Below are positions 10,146-20,352 of a stretch of 64,000 bases of DNA, piece after piece; position 1 is the first letter of the stretch; each line of letters starts with the position of its first letter. This stretch comes from Yersinia enterocolitica. GTDB lineage: Bacteria; Pseudomonadota; Gammaproteobacteria; Enterobacterales; Enterobacteriaceae. Both the position numbers and the translations under genes were made by a program. The stretch spans positions 124,001 through 188,000 of the forward strand of contig NBTC02000002.1 in assembly GCA_002082245.2 (NCBI GenBank), written 5' to 3'. The notes beneath the pieces were generated by a model that was given only the letters and a program-made list of their open reading frames with translations, was not told where the DNA came from and searched no databases.

Positions 10146-10676
10146 TTAGGCGCAATGACTCACGCTATTTTCATGCTCCAGCGCGGCAATACAGTGCTTA
10201 ACCACACCGGCGACGTCGGGCGAAATATCTATCTGGATAACATCCGGTTCACTGATACCCGGTACTTCCAGGGTTGCGAATTGGCTTTGCAACAGGCTTT
10301 CAGGCATAAAATGCCCAGCGCGCTGCTGCATTCTGTGTAGCACCAAATCGTAATCACCGCTCAGCCACAGAAAACGTATCCCTTGATTGCTGGCACGCAA
10401 ACGATCGCGATACTGCTTTTTCAGCGCCGAACAGACTAAAAAACCGACTTCATTTTTCTGTTGCAGGCTATAGGCCACATCACTTAACCGTTCTAACCAA
10501 GGAGCACGATCAACATCATTTAGCGGCTGACCTGAGGCCATTTTTTGGATGTTGGCGCGCGGGTGTAGGTCATCACCATCAATAAACTTGGCGTTAAGCG
10601 CTTGTGCCAGTGCTTGACCGACGCAGGATTTCCCCGTGCCGGATACGCCCATAACAATAATGCATTTCCCAGACAT
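10146..10676 (-). CDS. Gluconokinase (GntK/IdnK type)
   Basis: The 176-residue P-loop kinase begins MSGKCIIVMGVSGTGKS, with a Walker A motif at residues 9-16, followed by FIDGDDLHPRANIQKM and the CSALKKQYRDRLR segment typical of gluconate kinases. It phosphorylates D-gluconate to 6-phosphogluconate. I prefer this start over the upstream in-frame ATG at 10715 because an AGAGGAA ribosome site precedes it by six bases and it matches known GntK N-termini. It sits between the YhcH-type gene and gluconate 5-dehydrogenase. With the dehydratase at 16270 it gives a gluconate-to-Entner-Doudoroff route. Confidence 0.93.
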   Translation of the reverse strand: MSGKCIIVMGVSGTGKSCVGQALAQALNAKFIDGDDLHPRANIQKMASGQPLNDVDRAPWLERLSDVAYSLQQKNEVGFLVCSALKKQYRDRLRASNQGIRFLWLSGDYDLVLHRMQQRAGHFMPESLLQSQFATLEVPGISEPDVIQIDISPDVAGVVKHCIAALEHENSVSHCA

Positions 10677-10773
10677 AATGTTCCTCTGTTCCCAGTCAAT
10701 TGAAGCATTAACCAACGTTATTGATGGGACGAATAACGAAGGTCGCTAATCTCCCAATCACTTCAAGCGAAGG

Positions 10774-11538
10774 TTAAACTGCAACTAACATCCCGCCATC
10801 AACAAACAACAGATGACCATTCACGAAATCAGAGGCTTTGGAGGAGAGATAAACCGCAGCACCAATCAACTCTTCCGGGTCTCCCCAGCGAGCAGCCGGT
10901 GTCCGTTTACATAACCAATCAGTAAAGGCTTTATCATCTACCAACGCTTTTGTCATATCCGTTTTGAAATAGCCAGGTGCGATACCATTGACCTGAATAT
11001 TATAGCGAGCCAGCTCAACACACATACCACGAGTTAGCATTTTTACCGCACCTTTAGAGGCGGCATAGGGGGTAATAGTGTCGCGGCCTAATTCGCTTTG
11101 CATCGAGCAGATATTGATAATTTTGCCGCGTTGACGTTTAACCATATAGCGGGATACGGCCTGTGAAACCAAGAATACGGACTTCTGGTTGACCGCAATC
11201 ACGTCATCCCAATCTTTTTCTGGGAATTCAGTAAAGGCATGGCGGCGCTGAATGCCGGCATTATTAATTAAAATATCGATAGCACCGATGCTACTTTCTA
11301 TTTGTTCAATGGCTTCATTAACCGCATCGTGATTAGTCACATTAAAGGCGGCAGCATGAGCAATAAAACCGCTAGCACGTAATTCCGCCACGGCTTTTTC
11401 CGCTCGTTCTGCGGTAATATCATTAATAATTATCTCTGCACCAAATTCGGCCAGGCCTTTCGCTAATAAAAAACCAATGCCTTGAGCAGATCCCGTAATT
11501 AATACTTTGCGGTTTTCTAACGAAAATAAATTCTTCAT
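10774..11538 (-). CDS. idnO: Gluconate 5-dehydrogenase (SDR family, IdnO-like)
   Basis: The 254-residue short-chain dehydrogenase shows the NAD(P) motif TGSAQGIG near residue 15, NNAG near residue 88, the catalytic Ser in NICSMQ and the YAASK pair near residues 156-160. It reads closely as 5-keto-D-gluconate reductase, which interconverts 5-ketogluconate and gluconate. The start at MKNLFSL is chosen over a 13-residue longer version because AGGAAT lies at normal spacing upstream. It is first in the minus-strand operon, with the regulator gene divergent from it. Assignment to 5-ketogluconate rather than another keto-sugar acid rests on similarity and on the neighbouring kinase. Confidence 0.9.
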   Translation of the reverse strand: MKNLFSLENRKVLITGSAQGIGFLLAKGLAEFGAEIIINDITAERAEKAVAELRASGFIAHAAAFNVTNHDAVNEAIEQIESSIGAIDILINNAGIQRRHAFTEFPEKDWDDVIAVNQKSVFLVSQAVSRYMVKRQRGKIINICSMQSELGRDTITPYAASKGAVKMLTRGMCVELARYNIQVNGIAPGYFKTDMTKALVDDKAFTDWLCKRTPAARWGDPEELIGAAVYLSSKASDFVNGHLLFVDGGMLVAV

Positions 11539-11920
11539 AATAAATTCCTGATGGAAATGGCGCTTATTAAGCGACATTATAAAATAAATATTATTGAATA
11601 ATGACTGGGTGAAAACATGTGCATATCAAACCGTTTTCCGCTTGGGTAAACTGTGATGTAGATCACTTTAAATCATGTTACAACAAGCTGTTACCACATA
11701 CGTGAGCGATATCCCCTTGATGAAGGGGAAATACTGCTGTTAGCCGGTTTTTTTGCTGTTTTATTGCAAGGTTTCAGTTTAACTTATTGATAATAAACTA
11801 GATTAATAATATGTCACCTGGCTGTTATTGTATTTTAAAGCAGTAACATGCTTTTCATTACACAAGCTAACAGTGCATAATCATATTACCCATTGCGCAC
11901 TCTTGTTCCAGGTATTTGCC
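11539..11920. promoter_or_regulatory. Divergent promoter region with CRP site, idnO and regulator gene
   Basis: This gene-free spacer separates the minus-strand idnO operon from the plus-strand LacI-type regulator. TGTGATGTAGATCACT at 11652-11667 matches the CRP consensus at nine of ten defined positions. A partial GntR/IdnR-type operator, TGTTACCACATACGT, lies at 11689-11703; only one half-site is good. The rest is AT-rich with no other structure I can support. Confidence 0.6.
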
Positions 11921-12913
11921 ATGAAAAACCAGCGTGTTACGTTACAGGATATCGCGTTACTTGCAGGCGTGACCAAAATGACTGTCAGCCGCTACTTACG
12001 CACGCCGGAAAAAGTGGCTCCAGAGACGGCTGAGCGTATTGCTCAAGTGATGGCGGAGGTTAATTATGCTCCTGATTCTGAAGGGGAAAATGGTTTCAAT
12101 CAAAAGATCCCGCGTATTGGTATCTTGATACCTTCCTTTAATAACCAGATTTTCTCTGACTTGCTGGCGGGTATTGAATCGGTAACCGCTGCCAGCGGCT
12201 ATCAAACGCTGGTGGTTAACTATAACTATGATAAAGAACGTGAGGAGCAGCAGATCGTTAATCTGTTGTCCTGTCAGATCTCAGGTCTGATACTCACTGA
12301 TTCAGAACATACCTTACGTGCTGATAAGTATTTGAATGCAGCCGAAATTCCGGTTGCACAAGTGATGGATTTAGAGCCACAGTTCAATCGTATTACCGTT
12401 GGTTTTAATAATTATCAGGCTGCCTACGATATGACAGCGACACTATTGGCCAGTGGTAAGCAGAATATTGTCTATTTTGGCTCGATGTCAGATGTACGAG
12501 ATCGCAAACGTTATCAGGGATATAGCCAGGCGATGATAGATACAGGATTTACGCCATTGCATATCACTCCTAATAAGGTCTCTTCTGTCTCGATCGGGGC
12601 TGGGATGCTAGCTCTGGCACGACAAATGTATCCGCAGGTTGATGCTATTTTCTGTACTAATGATGATATGGCCGTCGGCGTGTTACAAGAATGTCTGAAA
12701 ATAGGCATGGCGATACCGGCTGAAATGGCAATTTCGGGTTTCCATGGCTTAGATATCGGCCAGGCAACCACCCCGGTGCTGGCCAGTGTTACCACCCCAC
12801 GGTTTGAAATGGGTAAAGTTGCAGCGGAAATTCTGATTAAGAAAATAAATAAAATCCCTACAATTGAACAGGTTGACCTGCATTACCGCATTTCACTCGG
12901 TGGGACTATCTGA
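11921..12913 (+). CDS. LacI-family regulator of aldonate genes (GntR/IdnR-like)
   Basis: The 330-residue protein starts with a LacI-type helix-turn-helix, VTLQDIALLAGVTKMTVSRY (residues 5-24), followed by the hinge and a periplasmic-binding-protein-like sensor domain (RIGILIPSFNNQIFSDLLAG onward). It resembles the gluconate and idonate repressors GntR and IdnR of E. coli. A longer reading frame begins at 11828, but the helix-turn-helix numbering and a better leader favour 11921. The effector is probably gluconate, a ketogluconate or a phosphorylated form. A palindrome at 13110-13125 matching the GntR operator suggests that it controls the downstream operon, and probably the divergent idnO operon too. 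Confidence 0.88.
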   Translation: MKNQRVTLQDIALLAGVTKMTVSRYLRTPEKVAPETAERIAQVMAEVNYAPDSEGENGFNQKIPRIGILIPSFNNQIFSDLLAGIESVTAASGYQTLVVNYNYDKEREEQQIVNLLSCQISGLILTDSEHTLRADKYLNAAEIPVAQVMDLEPQFNRITVGFNNYQAAYDMTATLLASGKQNIVYFGSMSDVRDRKRYQGYSQAMIDTGFTPLHITPNKVSSVSIGAGMLALARQMYPQVDAIFCTNDDMAVGVLQECLKIGMAIPAEMAISGFHGLDIGQATTPVLASVTTPRFEMGKVAAEILIKKINKIPTIEQVDLHYRISLGGTI

Positions 12914-13109
12914 TCTTCTTATCACCGCTAGCAGCCATGGCTCTGGATGATGGCTGCGAATCACTTTGGTCAATGGCCGCTAAATTATCCCTCCGTCAAT
13001 CAATAACAAATAACGGCAACCGATAACATTTTACTTAGTTAATTCTATAAGTTCTTAACCGGCATTTGCCTGGCTGAAACAATTCAGCACTGGCAATGAT
13101 AGGTCGATC

Positions 13110-13125
13110 ACGTTACCGGTAACAT
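13110..13125 (+). promoter_or_regulatory. GntR/IdnR-type operator
   Basis: ACGTTACCGGTAACAT contains the perfect 12-bp palindrome GTTACCGGTAAC and differs at only two positions from the E. coli GntR operator ATGTTACCGATAACAT as I remember it. Its likely ligand is the LacI-family protein encoded just upstream. Confidence 0.75.
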
Positions 13126-13145
13126 GTTTTCTTAACATGATTTAC

Positions 13146-13161
13146 AGTGACCTACATCACA
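13146..13161 (+). promoter_or_regulatory. CRP site upstream of the aldonate operon
   Basis: AGTGACCTACATCACA matches TGTGA-N6-TCACA at nine of ten defined positions. It lies 21 bases after the GntR-type operator, which is the usual combination of catabolite activation with specific repression. Confidence 0.65.
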
Positions 13162-13278
13162 AAATAAAACATTGAAAACGGGTCTTATAACGACATTCGC
13201 TGAATGGCTAAATCATCCGATGATTACCTGCCGCCATTCTGGTTTTTTATGATTTATTGACATGATCAGGTACCCGTA

Positions 13279-14232
13279 ATGAAAAACAGCAAACAAGCCG
13301 TATTAATCATCGCTCCGGTAATGGACTATTTAACTGAAAAATTGGAGCAAACCTTTACTGTTCATAAACTCTTCCAGGTTACCGATCATGCTGAGTTTTT
13401 TGCAGAACAGGGGCAGAATATTAAAGGCATAGTGACCCGTGGTGATATTGGTGTCAGCAATGAGGTGTTGGCACTGTTGCCTGAAGTGCAGATAATCTCA
13501 ATCTTTGGCGTCGGTACCGATGCGGTGGATTTAGCAACCACCCACGAGCGCAATATTATTGTTACTACCACTCCCGGTGTACTGACTGACGATGTTGCTG
13601 ATACCGCGCTGGGGCTAATCATTGCGACTTCTCGTCGCCTGTGTCTGGCTGATAAATTCCTGCGTGCCGGACAGTGGCCGCACAGTACTTTGCCATTATC
13701 ATCTAAGGTTACCGGCAAGCGTCTGGGGGTCTTTGGTATGGGGCAGATTGGCCAAGCCATTGCTCGCCGAGCGGCGGGGTTTGATATGCAAATTGCCTAT
13801 ACCGACAAAGCACACAACGAAACGCTGCCCTACCAATATATGCCTGATCTTATGAGTCTTGCCAGCCAAAGCGATATTCTGGTGGTCGCAATCTCGGGAG
13901 GGAAAGACAGTGCCGGTTTGGTGAATAAAACCGTTTTTGCTGCGATGCCTAATCACGCCATTTTGATCAATATTGCCCGGGGCAGTATGGTGAATCAGGA
14001 TGATTTAATCCTTGCGTTGCAGCAGCAAAATATTGGTGGTGCGGGCTTAGATGTTTTTGCCGATGAGCCTAATGTGCCACCAGCATTGATCGAGATGGAT
14101 AATGTGGTCTTGCTGCCACACATTGCTAGTGCAACGACGGAAACTCGAATTCAAATGAGCGATATTGTCTTCTCAAATATATTAGCCCATTTTTCTGGTG
14201 AAAAAGCCCCTACGGCGATCACCTATAAATAA
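13279..14232 (+). CDS. D-isomer-specific 2-hydroxyacid dehydrogenase
   Basis: The 317-residue NAD(P)-dependent enzyme has the nucleotide motif GVFGMGQIGQAIARRA near residue 155, the catalytic Arg in NIARGSMV, the Glu in FADEPNVP and the His in LLPHIASAT. It belongs to the family of glyoxylate/hydroxypyruvate and 2-ketogluconate reductases. In this operon, 2-ketogluconate (or 2,5-diketogluconate) reduction to gluconate is the most sensible role, but the substrate cannot be read from the sequence. It is the first gene after the CRP/GntR-type control region and is followed by the permease. Confidence 0.88.
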   Translation: MKNSKQAVLIIAPVMDYLTEKLEQTFTVHKLFQVTDHAEFFAEQGQNIKGIVTRGDIGVSNEVLALLPEVQIISIFGVGTDAVDLATTHERNIIVTTTPGVLTDDVADTALGLIIATSRRLCLADKFLRAGQWPHSTLPLSSKVTGKRLGVFGMGQIGQAIARRAAGFDMQIAYTDKAHNETLPYQYMPDLMSLASQSDILVVAISGGKDSAGLVNKTVFAAMPNHAILINIARGSMVNQDDLILALQQQNIGGAGLDVFADEPNVPPALIEMDNVVLLPHIASATTETRIQMSDIVFSNILAHFSGEKAPTAITYK

Positions 14233-14382
14233 TAGATAATTACTTTTAATTAAATATTAAAAATGACCAGTGAATTTTAATTAACACCAGAAAATAAACT
14301 TCTGTTTATTTGCTTGCGGCATTCCCTACACCATTATTTATGGTGCGGGTAATACTCTGCTATTATCATGAGGCGTGTTTAT

Positions 14383-15699
14383 ATGGACAGTAAGATCCCT
14401 AATGCCCGTTGGTTTCGCGTTATTGTTCCAATAATGATTGCTTGTATTATTTCTTTTATGGACCGGGTAAATATTAGTTTTGCATTACCTGGTGGTATGG
14501 AAAGTGATCTAGCAATTACCAGTCAAATGGCTGGTTTAGCGGGCGGTATTTTCTTTATTGGTTATTTATTTCTACAAGTACCGGGTGGCCGTATTGCGGT
14601 TCATGGCAGCGGCAGAAAATTTATTGCTTACTCTCTTTGTGTTTGGGCCGTCGTCTCGATTCTGACCGGTTTTGTCACTAATCATTATCAACTGCTATTC
14701 CTGCGCTTTGTGCTCGGGGTGTCAGAAGGCGGCATGCTGCCAGTGGTGCTGACTATGGTCAGTAACTGGTTCCCGGAACGCGAAATCGGCCGGGCCAATG
14801 CTTTTGTCATGATGTTTGCCCCAATTGGCGGCATGTTCACCGCACCGCTATCGGGTTTCATTATTAATGCTCTGGACTGGCGTTGGCTGTTTTTCCTCGA
14901 AGGTTCACTGTCAGCCGTGGTGCTGGTGATGTGGTGGTTTGTTATCAGTGACCGACCAGAGGAAGCTAAATGGTTGTCGGCAAGGGAGCGCGATTATCTG
15001 GTGACTGAGTTGGCGCGGGAACGGGCTGAACGGATGCTCGATGCTCCGGTGACCAATGCGCCATTAAAGGCGGTATTCCTGAATAAAGGCTTGATGAAAC
15101 TGGTCGCACTGAACTTCTTTTATCAGACCGGCGATTATGGTTATACCTTATGGCTGCCGACCATCTTGAAAAACCTAACCGGCGGTAATATGGCTTCCGT
15201 CGGTATTCTGGCGATTTTACCCTTTATTGCCACCACTGCCGGTATCTACTTCATTTCTGCCTTGTCGGACAGAACCGGTAAGCGCCGACTGCTGATTATG
15301 GTTTCCCTGTTCTGCTTCGCCGCCGGTCTGGTGACGTCGGTGATTTTCCGCCACAACGTACTGGTCTCTTACTTGGCACTGGTGGTGTGCGGGTTCTTCC
15401 TCAAAGCCGCAACCAGTCCATTTTGGTCAATTCCGGGCCGTATCGCGGTGCCTGAAGTGGCGGGTGGCGCACGCGGGGTGATCAATGGCTTAGGCAATCT
15501 GGGCGGTTTCTGTGGCCCGTATCTGGTAGGCGTGATGATTTTCTTCTATGGACAGAGCGCGGCAGTTTGCATGCTGGCAGGCTCCCTGATTATTGCGGGA
15601 TTGATAACCTTAACCCTGCCGAAAGAGTGTGATGTTGAAGTTAGCACGGCGGGGAAGGGCATCGCTGACAAAGGTTTGGCTAAAGCTAAACGCGCTTAA
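14383..15699 (+). CDS. MFS permease of the anion:cation symporter type
   Basis: This roughly 438-residue transporter has twelve predicted membrane segments and resembles the ACS family that carries sugar acids such as glucarate, galactonate and tartrate. Diagnostic blocks are ISFMDRVNISFALPG in the first helix and loop and RFVLGVSEGGMLP in helix 4. The start with GAGG ten bases upstream is chosen over the ATG at 14368. An inverted repeat (14329-14334 with 14340-14345) lies in the leader. The likely substrate is the aldonate or ketoaldonate used by the flanking enzymes. Confidence 0.88.
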   Translation: MDSKIPNARWFRVIVPIMIACIISFMDRVNISFALPGGMESDLAITSQMAGLAGGIFFIGYLFLQVPGGRIAVHGSGRKFIAYSLCVWAVVSILTGFVTNHYQLLFLRFVLGVSEGGMLPVVLTMVSNWFPEREIGRANAFVMMFAPIGGMFTAPLSGFIINALDWRWLFFLEGSLSAVVLVMWWFVISDRPEEAKWLSARERDYLVTELARERAERMLDAPVTNAPLKAVFLNKGLMKLVALNFFYQTGDYGYTLWLPTILKNLTGGNMASVGILAILPFIATTAGIYFISALSDRTGKRRLLIMVSLFCFAAGLVTSVIFRHNVLVSYLALVVCGFFLKAATSPFWSIPGRIAVPEVAGGARGVINGLGNLGGFCGPYLVGVMIFFYGQSAAVCMLAGSLIIAGLITLTLPKECDVEVSTAGKGIADKGLAKAKRA

Positions 15700-15759
15700 G
15701 CCGTGGTGGGGTTTTGGTGGATAACCACTATGCCCCGCCATTTATCACCGGAGAATTTC

Positions 15760-16266
15760 ATGAATCTACAACAGCAATTAGCTCGCTGTCAGCAGCATCA
15801 ACAACTACTGCAATTGCCTCATTTCAATCATGAAACGGCCTGGCGGTTGGGTGAGAAAATAAAGTGTCAGGCTGAGCGGCAAGGCGTGGCTCTGGCCATC
15901 GATATCACGGTAAATCGTCAGACACTGTTTAGTTATGCCATGTTGGGGACTAGCGCTGAAAACCATGACTGGCTGCGACGTAAGCGCAATGTGGTAGAGC
16001 TACTTAATACCAGCTCTTATGCCGCTGGCTTGATGTTACAGCAGCGTCAAACCTCACTGGAAGCACGCTATGGTGTCAGCTTGCGGGATTATGCCGCCTT
16101 GGGCGGTGGCTTTCCGTTACAGGTTCAACAGGCTGGTGTGATTGGTAGTGTGAATGTATCTGGCGCCCCCCATCTGGATGATCACAATCTGTTGTTACAG
16201 GTATTGGCAGATTTTATCGGCCTGCCTCTGAGCAGCATTGAACTTTTAACGCCCTTGAGTGAATAA
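15760..16266 (+). CDS. UPF0303 / HbpS-GlcG-like protein
   Basis: The 168-residue protein fits the UPF0303 family, related to the heme-degrading HbpS/GlcG fold. Matching blocks include [20 protein letters not shown] and the central [15 protein letters not shown]. The function in these loci is not known; relatives often sit beside sugar-acid or dicarboxylate genes. The start at 15760 has GGAG six bases upstream and removes a spurious 19-residue extension. It lies between the permease and edd with a 3-base gap to edd, so it is co-transcribed. Confidence 0.82.
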   Translation: MNLQQQLARCQQHQQLLQLPHFNHETAWRLGEKIKCQAERQGVALAIDITVNRQTLFSYAMLGTSAENHDWLRRKRNVVELLNTSSYAAGLMLQQRQTSLEARYGVSLRDYAALGGGFPLQVQQAGVIGSVNVSGAPHLDDHNLLLQVLADFIGLPLSSIELLTPLSE

Positions 16267-16269
16267 GGA

Positions 16270-18087
16270 ATGGCGATGAACGCGACCCTCACCCGAGTCA
16301 CGCAACGTATTACTGCGCGATCCGTAGCCACCCGTACTGCCTATTTGCAACGTATCAGCGCGGCTAAGGAAAATACAGTTCGCCGTTCGCAACTGGCCTG
16401 TGGCAATTTGGCGCACGGTTTTGCGGCCTGCCAGCCGGACGACAAAATAGCGCTGAAGAACATGGTACGCAGCGATATCGCGATTATTACCTCCTATAAC
16501 GACATGCTATCGGCACATCAGCCGTATGAACATTATCCGCAACAACTAAAAGATGCCTTGCATGCTGTGGGGGCAGTCGGCCAGGTGGCGGGCGGTGTTC
16601 CGGCGATGTGTGACGGGGTGACGCAAGGGCAGGATGGCATGGAACTGTCGCTGATGAGCCGCGATGTAATTGCGATGTCTGCGGCGATTGGCCTGTCACA
16701 TAATATGTTTGATGGTGCACTCTATCTTGGGGTGTGTGACAAAATTGTCCCCGGTTTGTTGATGGCGGCGTTGTCATTCGGTCATTTACCGGCGGTTTTT
16801 GTCCCCGCCGGGCCGATGGCCAGCGGCCTGTCTAATAAAGAAAAAGTGCGAGTGCGCCAGTTGTTTGCGGAGGGCAAAGTCGATAGACAGGCTTTATTGG
16901 ACGCGGAAGCTGCCTCCTACCACAGTGCCGGTACCTGTACTTTTTACGGCACCGCCAACTCCAATCAGATGGTGATGGAGGTGATGGGGTTACACTTACC
17001 CGGCTCTTCCTTTATCCAGCCCAATACGCCGCTACGTGATGCGCTCACCGCCGCTGCCGCCCGTCAGGTCACGCGCCTGACAGAAACCAGCGGTAGCTAT
17101 TTACCCATTAGTCAGTTGGTGGATGAAAAGGTGGTGGTCAATGGCATTGTGGCACTACTGGCGACCGGCGGTTCGACTAACCACACCATGCATTTAGTGG
17201 CGATGGCGCGCGCGGCGGGGATCATCATCGATTGGGATGATTTTTCTGAGTTATCGGAAGTGATACCACAGTTATGCCGCATTTATCCCAATGGCCCAGC
17301 AGATATCAACTACTTTCAGGCGGCCGGTGGTGTAGCGCTGCTGGTAAAAGAGCTGTTGCAGGGCGGTTTACTCCATGAAGATGTCCATACCGTGGCCGGA
17401 TTTGGCTTGCAGCGCTATACCCAAGAGCCTTATCTGGATCAGGGGCAATTATGTTGGCGTGACGGGGCACAGCAATCGCTGGATGAAACTGTTATCGCCA
17501 GTATCGCGATGCCTTTCTCACCACATGGCGGCACCAAAGTCTTAAGTGGCAACCTAGGGCGGGCAGTGATGAAAACCTCGGCAGTACCGCGTGATCATCA
17601 GATCATTGAAGGCCCGGCCGTGGTGTTTGAAAGCCAGCACGACATTGGTCCGGCATTTGACGCAGGCGCACTGGATCGCGATTGCGTGGTGGTGGTGCGT
17701 TATCAGGGGCCGCGTGCTATTGGTATGCCGGAGTTGCATAAACTGATGCCACCATTAGGTGTATTACTGGACCGTGGCTTTAAGGTGGCACTGGTCACCG
17801 ATGGCCGCTTGTCTGGTGCGTCAGGTAAAGTGCCCTCAGCCATCCATGTGACACCCGAAGCGTATTGCGGTGGTTTGCTGGCGAAAATCCGTAATGGCGA
17901 TCGGGTGCGTGTTGATGGTGTCACTGGCGAGCTTTCACTGTTAGTGGATCAAGCTGAACTGGCTGCCCGCCATACCGACTTGCCAGATATTGCTGCCTTC
18001 CACGTAGGATGTGGCCGTGAATTGTTTGGTGCATTGCGCGAACAACTTTCCGGTGCTGAGCAAGGGGCTTGTTGTATCCGTTTTTAG
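16270..18087 (+). CDS. edd: 6-phosphogluconate dehydratase
   Basis: This 605-residue member of the IlvD/Edd family aligns along its whole length with E. coli Edd (603 residues). It makes 2-keto-3-deoxy-6-phosphogluconate, the first committed step of the Entner-Doudoroff pathway. The iron-sulfur cysteines are seen in [23 protein letters not shown] and [13 protein letters not shown]. The C-terminal [13 protein letters not shown] block is also typical. Unlike E. coli, it is not next to zwf or eda here but ends a gluconate-utilisation operon; eda must be elsewhere. Confidence 0.95.
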   Translation: MAMNATLTRVTQRITARSVATRTAYLQRISAAKENTVRRSQLACGNLAHGFAACQPDDKIALKNMVRSDIAIITSYNDMLSAHQPYEHYPQQLKDALHAVGAVGQVAGGVPAMCDGVTQGQDGMELSLMSRDVIAMSAAIGLSHNMFDGALYLGVCDKIVPGLLMAALSFGHLPAVFVPAGPMASGLSNKEKVRVRQLFAEGKVDRQALLDAEAASYHSAGTCTFYGTANSNQMVMEVMGLHLPGSSFIQPNTPLRDALTAAAARQVTRLTETSGSYLPISQLVDEKVVVNGIVALLATGGSTNHTMHLVAMARAAGIIIDWDDFSELSEVIPQLCRIYPNGPADINYFQAAGGVALLVKELLQGGLLHEDVHTVAGFGLQRYTQEPYLDQGQLCWRDGAQQSLDETVIASIAMPFSPHGGTKVLSGNLGRAVMKTSAVPRDHQIIEGPAVVFESQHDIGPAFDAGALDRDCVVVVRYQGPRAIGMPELHKLMPPLGVLLDRGFKVALVTDGRLSGASGKVPSAIHVTPEAYCGGLLAKIRNGDRVRVDGVTGELSLLVDQAELAARHTDLPDIAAFHVGCGRELFGALREQLSGAEQGACCIRF

Positions 18088-18249
18088 TCATAAAACAGGG
18101 GGAAGGGGCATCAGTAACTCTTTTTCCCCTCATATTACTTGCCATACAGATTAATCCTGAAAACTCCATTTCCACCTTGAATCAATATTACGCCGGCTAT
18201 TTTCGACTATCCTTATGAGATGTCCTTTTTTCACTCATGGAGAACGCAT

Positions 18250-18558
18250 ATGAACCGAGATAAAGAACAGCAAACCTCGCTGGATGACGATCTGACTATG
18301 CTGACCGATACGTTGGAAGAAGTGCTGCGCGCCTCGGGTGATGCGGCTGATGAAAGCTATCAAGAGATTAAAGCCCGGGCGGAAAAAGCATTAAAGGAGG
18401 TTCAGAACCGTTTGAATGGCCGCAGTGAATGCTATATCAAGCGGGCGAAAGCACTGGCGTGTTGCACCGATGATTATGTGCGTGAAAAACCTTGGTGCAG
18501 CGTAGGGATAGGGGCGACTGCTGGCTTGATCGTGGGGCTATTGATCGCCCGTCGCTGA
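18250..18558 (+). CDS. elaB: ElaB/YqjD/DUF883 membrane-anchored protein
   Basis: The 102-residue protein has a charged, helical N-terminal part (residues 5-65), then VREKPWCSVGIGATAGLIVG and a single C-terminal hydrophobic segment ending in ARR, as in the tail-anchored ElaB/YqjD family that binds ribosomes or protects the inner membrane. The start with GGAGA seven bases upstream is preferred over 18220. In E. coli elaB also lies next to menF, so the neighbourhood supports the name. Confidence 0.9.
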   Translation: MNRDKEQQTSLDDDLTMLTDTLEEVLRASGDAADESYQEIKARAEKALKEVQNRLNGRSECYIKRAKALACCTDDYVREKPWCSVGIGATAGLIVGLLIARR

Positions 18559-18590
18559 AGGATTGACGGCTGATCACTGGATCCATTACC

Positions 18591-18616
18591 AGGGGCTGCG
18601 GCCCCTTTATTTTTCA
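18591..18616 (+). terminator. Rho-independent terminator after elaB
   Basis: AGGGGC (18591-18596) pairs with GCCCCT across a very short loop, followed by TTATTTTTC. It lies 33 bases after the elaB stop. A short piece of the dispersed Yersinia-type repeat follows at about 18620-18651. Confidence 0.85.
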
Positions 18617-18818
18617 ATTGCCGCTTTGCTGCAACGCGACATAATTGGAGTCTAGCCAGTAGACACCTGTGCTGAGTGCCAGATAACACTTATTGAGTAT
18701 ACAAAACCATCAATATCAAATATTAGTGTGATAACTAACAATAACTTTTGAATCTGACTTTTCTTATTATTCACGCCCCGTATAATCCCACTCTTTCTGT
18801 TGATTTGCCGAGGTGGTC

Positions 18819-20156
18819 GTGAAACAACTTTCTGGTTTGCTGGGTGAATTACGGCAGAAATTACGTGCCGGTTTCCCTGACCAGGCAGGTATCCGGCAAA
18901 TTATCGTGCCCGCACCGGGTCGAATCGGTAGCCAACTATTAGAGTGGCTGGCCGCCCAATGCCATTTCCCACAATTTTACTGGCTCCATCGCGAAGGTCA
19001 TGAAGAGGCTGCGGTCTGCGGTCAAACTCGGCTCTTCAATGATATGCAAGCGGCTGATCATTTTATTCAGCAGCATCGGGATGCGAGCGGATTACGTATT
19101 TGGGGCTTGAATGCCTTTGAACCGGTGATCGTTAACCAACCCGCTGATGGCGCGCCACTGGCGCAGGCCAGTTTCCTGTTTCTACCCCGCATTGAAATAT
19201 TACGTCGGGGTGAGCAGACCTATTTAACGCTCAATTTGGCCAGCGACTTCTCCCTACAGCAAGATGCTCTGCACGCAATTAGCTTTATCGACCAACTGGT
19301 GGCTGCCAGGCCGTTGCCTGCACTTGATACTCAGGTGCAACATGCCCGCCATATGCCGGAATATCCGCAGTGGCGCCATCTTATTCAGCACGCGTTGGCT
19401 GAGATTGAGCAGCAGAAGATGGAGAAAGTGGTTCTGGCGCGTGCCACCCAACTGACGCTGGATAAGCCTCTCTCCAGTGGGGCATTTATGGCCGCCAGCC
19501 GGCAGGTCAATCACCACTGTTTCCACTTTATGCTGCGTTTTGATGCGCGGCGCGCATTTCTCGGCTCCAGCCCTGAGCGTCTCTATCTACGCCAGCAGTT
19601 GCATCTGGAGACTGAGGCTCTGGCGGGCACGGTATCCAGCGCAGAAACCCCCGAGCAAGCGGCAGAACTGGCCGATTGGCTGATGCATGATGAAAAGAAT
19701 CAACGCGAGAACTTGTTGGTGGTGGATGATATCTGCCAGCGATTGCAGGGCGGGGTGGCAGCAGTTGATGTAATGCCACCGGAAATCATCCGCTTGCGTA
19801 AAGTGCAGCACTTGCGCCGCTGCATTCATGCTCAACTCACCCGCGCCAGCGATACCGATTGCCTGCAACGTCTACAACCGACGGCGGCCGTCGCCGGTTT
19901 GCCTCGCAATGTCGCGCGACAGTTTATTGCGCAATATGAACCTTTTTCCCGCGGCTGGTATGCCGGTTCGGCCGGCTATCTTTCGGCAAAACAGACTGAA
20001 TTTAGTGTCGCCCTGCGTTCTGCCAGGGTAGAAGAACAGCAGGTCCATCTGTATGCCGGAGCCGGTATTGTGGCCGGCTCTGACCCGGAACAGGAATGGC
20101 AAGAAATTAACAATAAATCAGCCGGGCTACGCACCTTGCTGGAAAGTCAGCTGTAG
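18819..20156 (+). CDS. menF: Menaquinone-specific isochorismate synthase
   Basis: The roughly 445-residue protein has the chorismate-binding enzyme fold: [12 protein letters not shown] with the catalytic Lys, [27 protein letters not shown] and the late [18 protein letters not shown]. It converts chorismate to isochorismate, the entry step of menaquinone synthesis. The start is a GTG; 18819 has GAGG five bases upstream, and an in-frame GTG lies at 18813. It lies ahead of menD with a 196-base gap containing possible promoter sequence, so it may be transcribed separately. Confidence 0.93.
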   Translation: MKQLSGLLGELRQKLRAGFPDQAGIRQIIVPAPGRIGSQLLEWLAAQCHFPQFYWLHREGHEEAAVCGQTRLFNDMQAADHFIQQHRDASGLRIWGLNAFEPVIVNQPADGAPLAQASFLFLPRIEILRRGEQTYLTLNLASDFSLQQDALHAISFIDQLVAARPLPALDTQVQHARHMPEYPQWRHLIQHALAEIEQQKMEKVVLARATQLTLDKPLSSGAFMAASRQVNHHCFHFMLRFDARRAFLGSSPERLYLRQQLHLETEALAGTVSSAETPEQAAELADWLMHDEKNQRENLLVVDDICQRLQGGVAAVDVMPPEIIRLRKVQHLRRCIHAQLTRASDTDCLQRLQPTAAVAGLPRNVARQFIAQYEPFSRGWYAGSAGYLSAKQTEFSVALRSARVEEQQVHLYAGAGIVAGSDPEQEWQEINNKSAGLRTLLESQL

Positions 20157-20352
20157 GATAATAAAATGCCGTAATTAACCGCACTCATTATGTGGGCGGA
20201 TTGTGACACCTAAGCGGCAGGTGTAAACTGTGAGCACTTTCCTTACTTATAACCATTAATCAGTCACTCCGGGCTTTTTTAACAGGATGAAGCACTATCC
20301 TCATGTTGATTATCGGGGTCGCAGTGTCTGTTAACTGACTGTTGAGCGAACA

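Larger units (their letters stand above)
12914..13278 (+). promoter_or_regulatory. Promoter region of the dehydrogenase-permease-edd operon
   Basis: This gene-free stretch begins with an 8-bp hairpin (12931-12938 with 12950-12957) that may end the regulator transcript, although no T-tract follows. It then holds a GntR-type operator (13110-13125) and a CRP site (13146-13161), annotated separately. The distance from these sites to the next ATG (13279) fits a regulated promoter in between. Confidence 0.65.
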
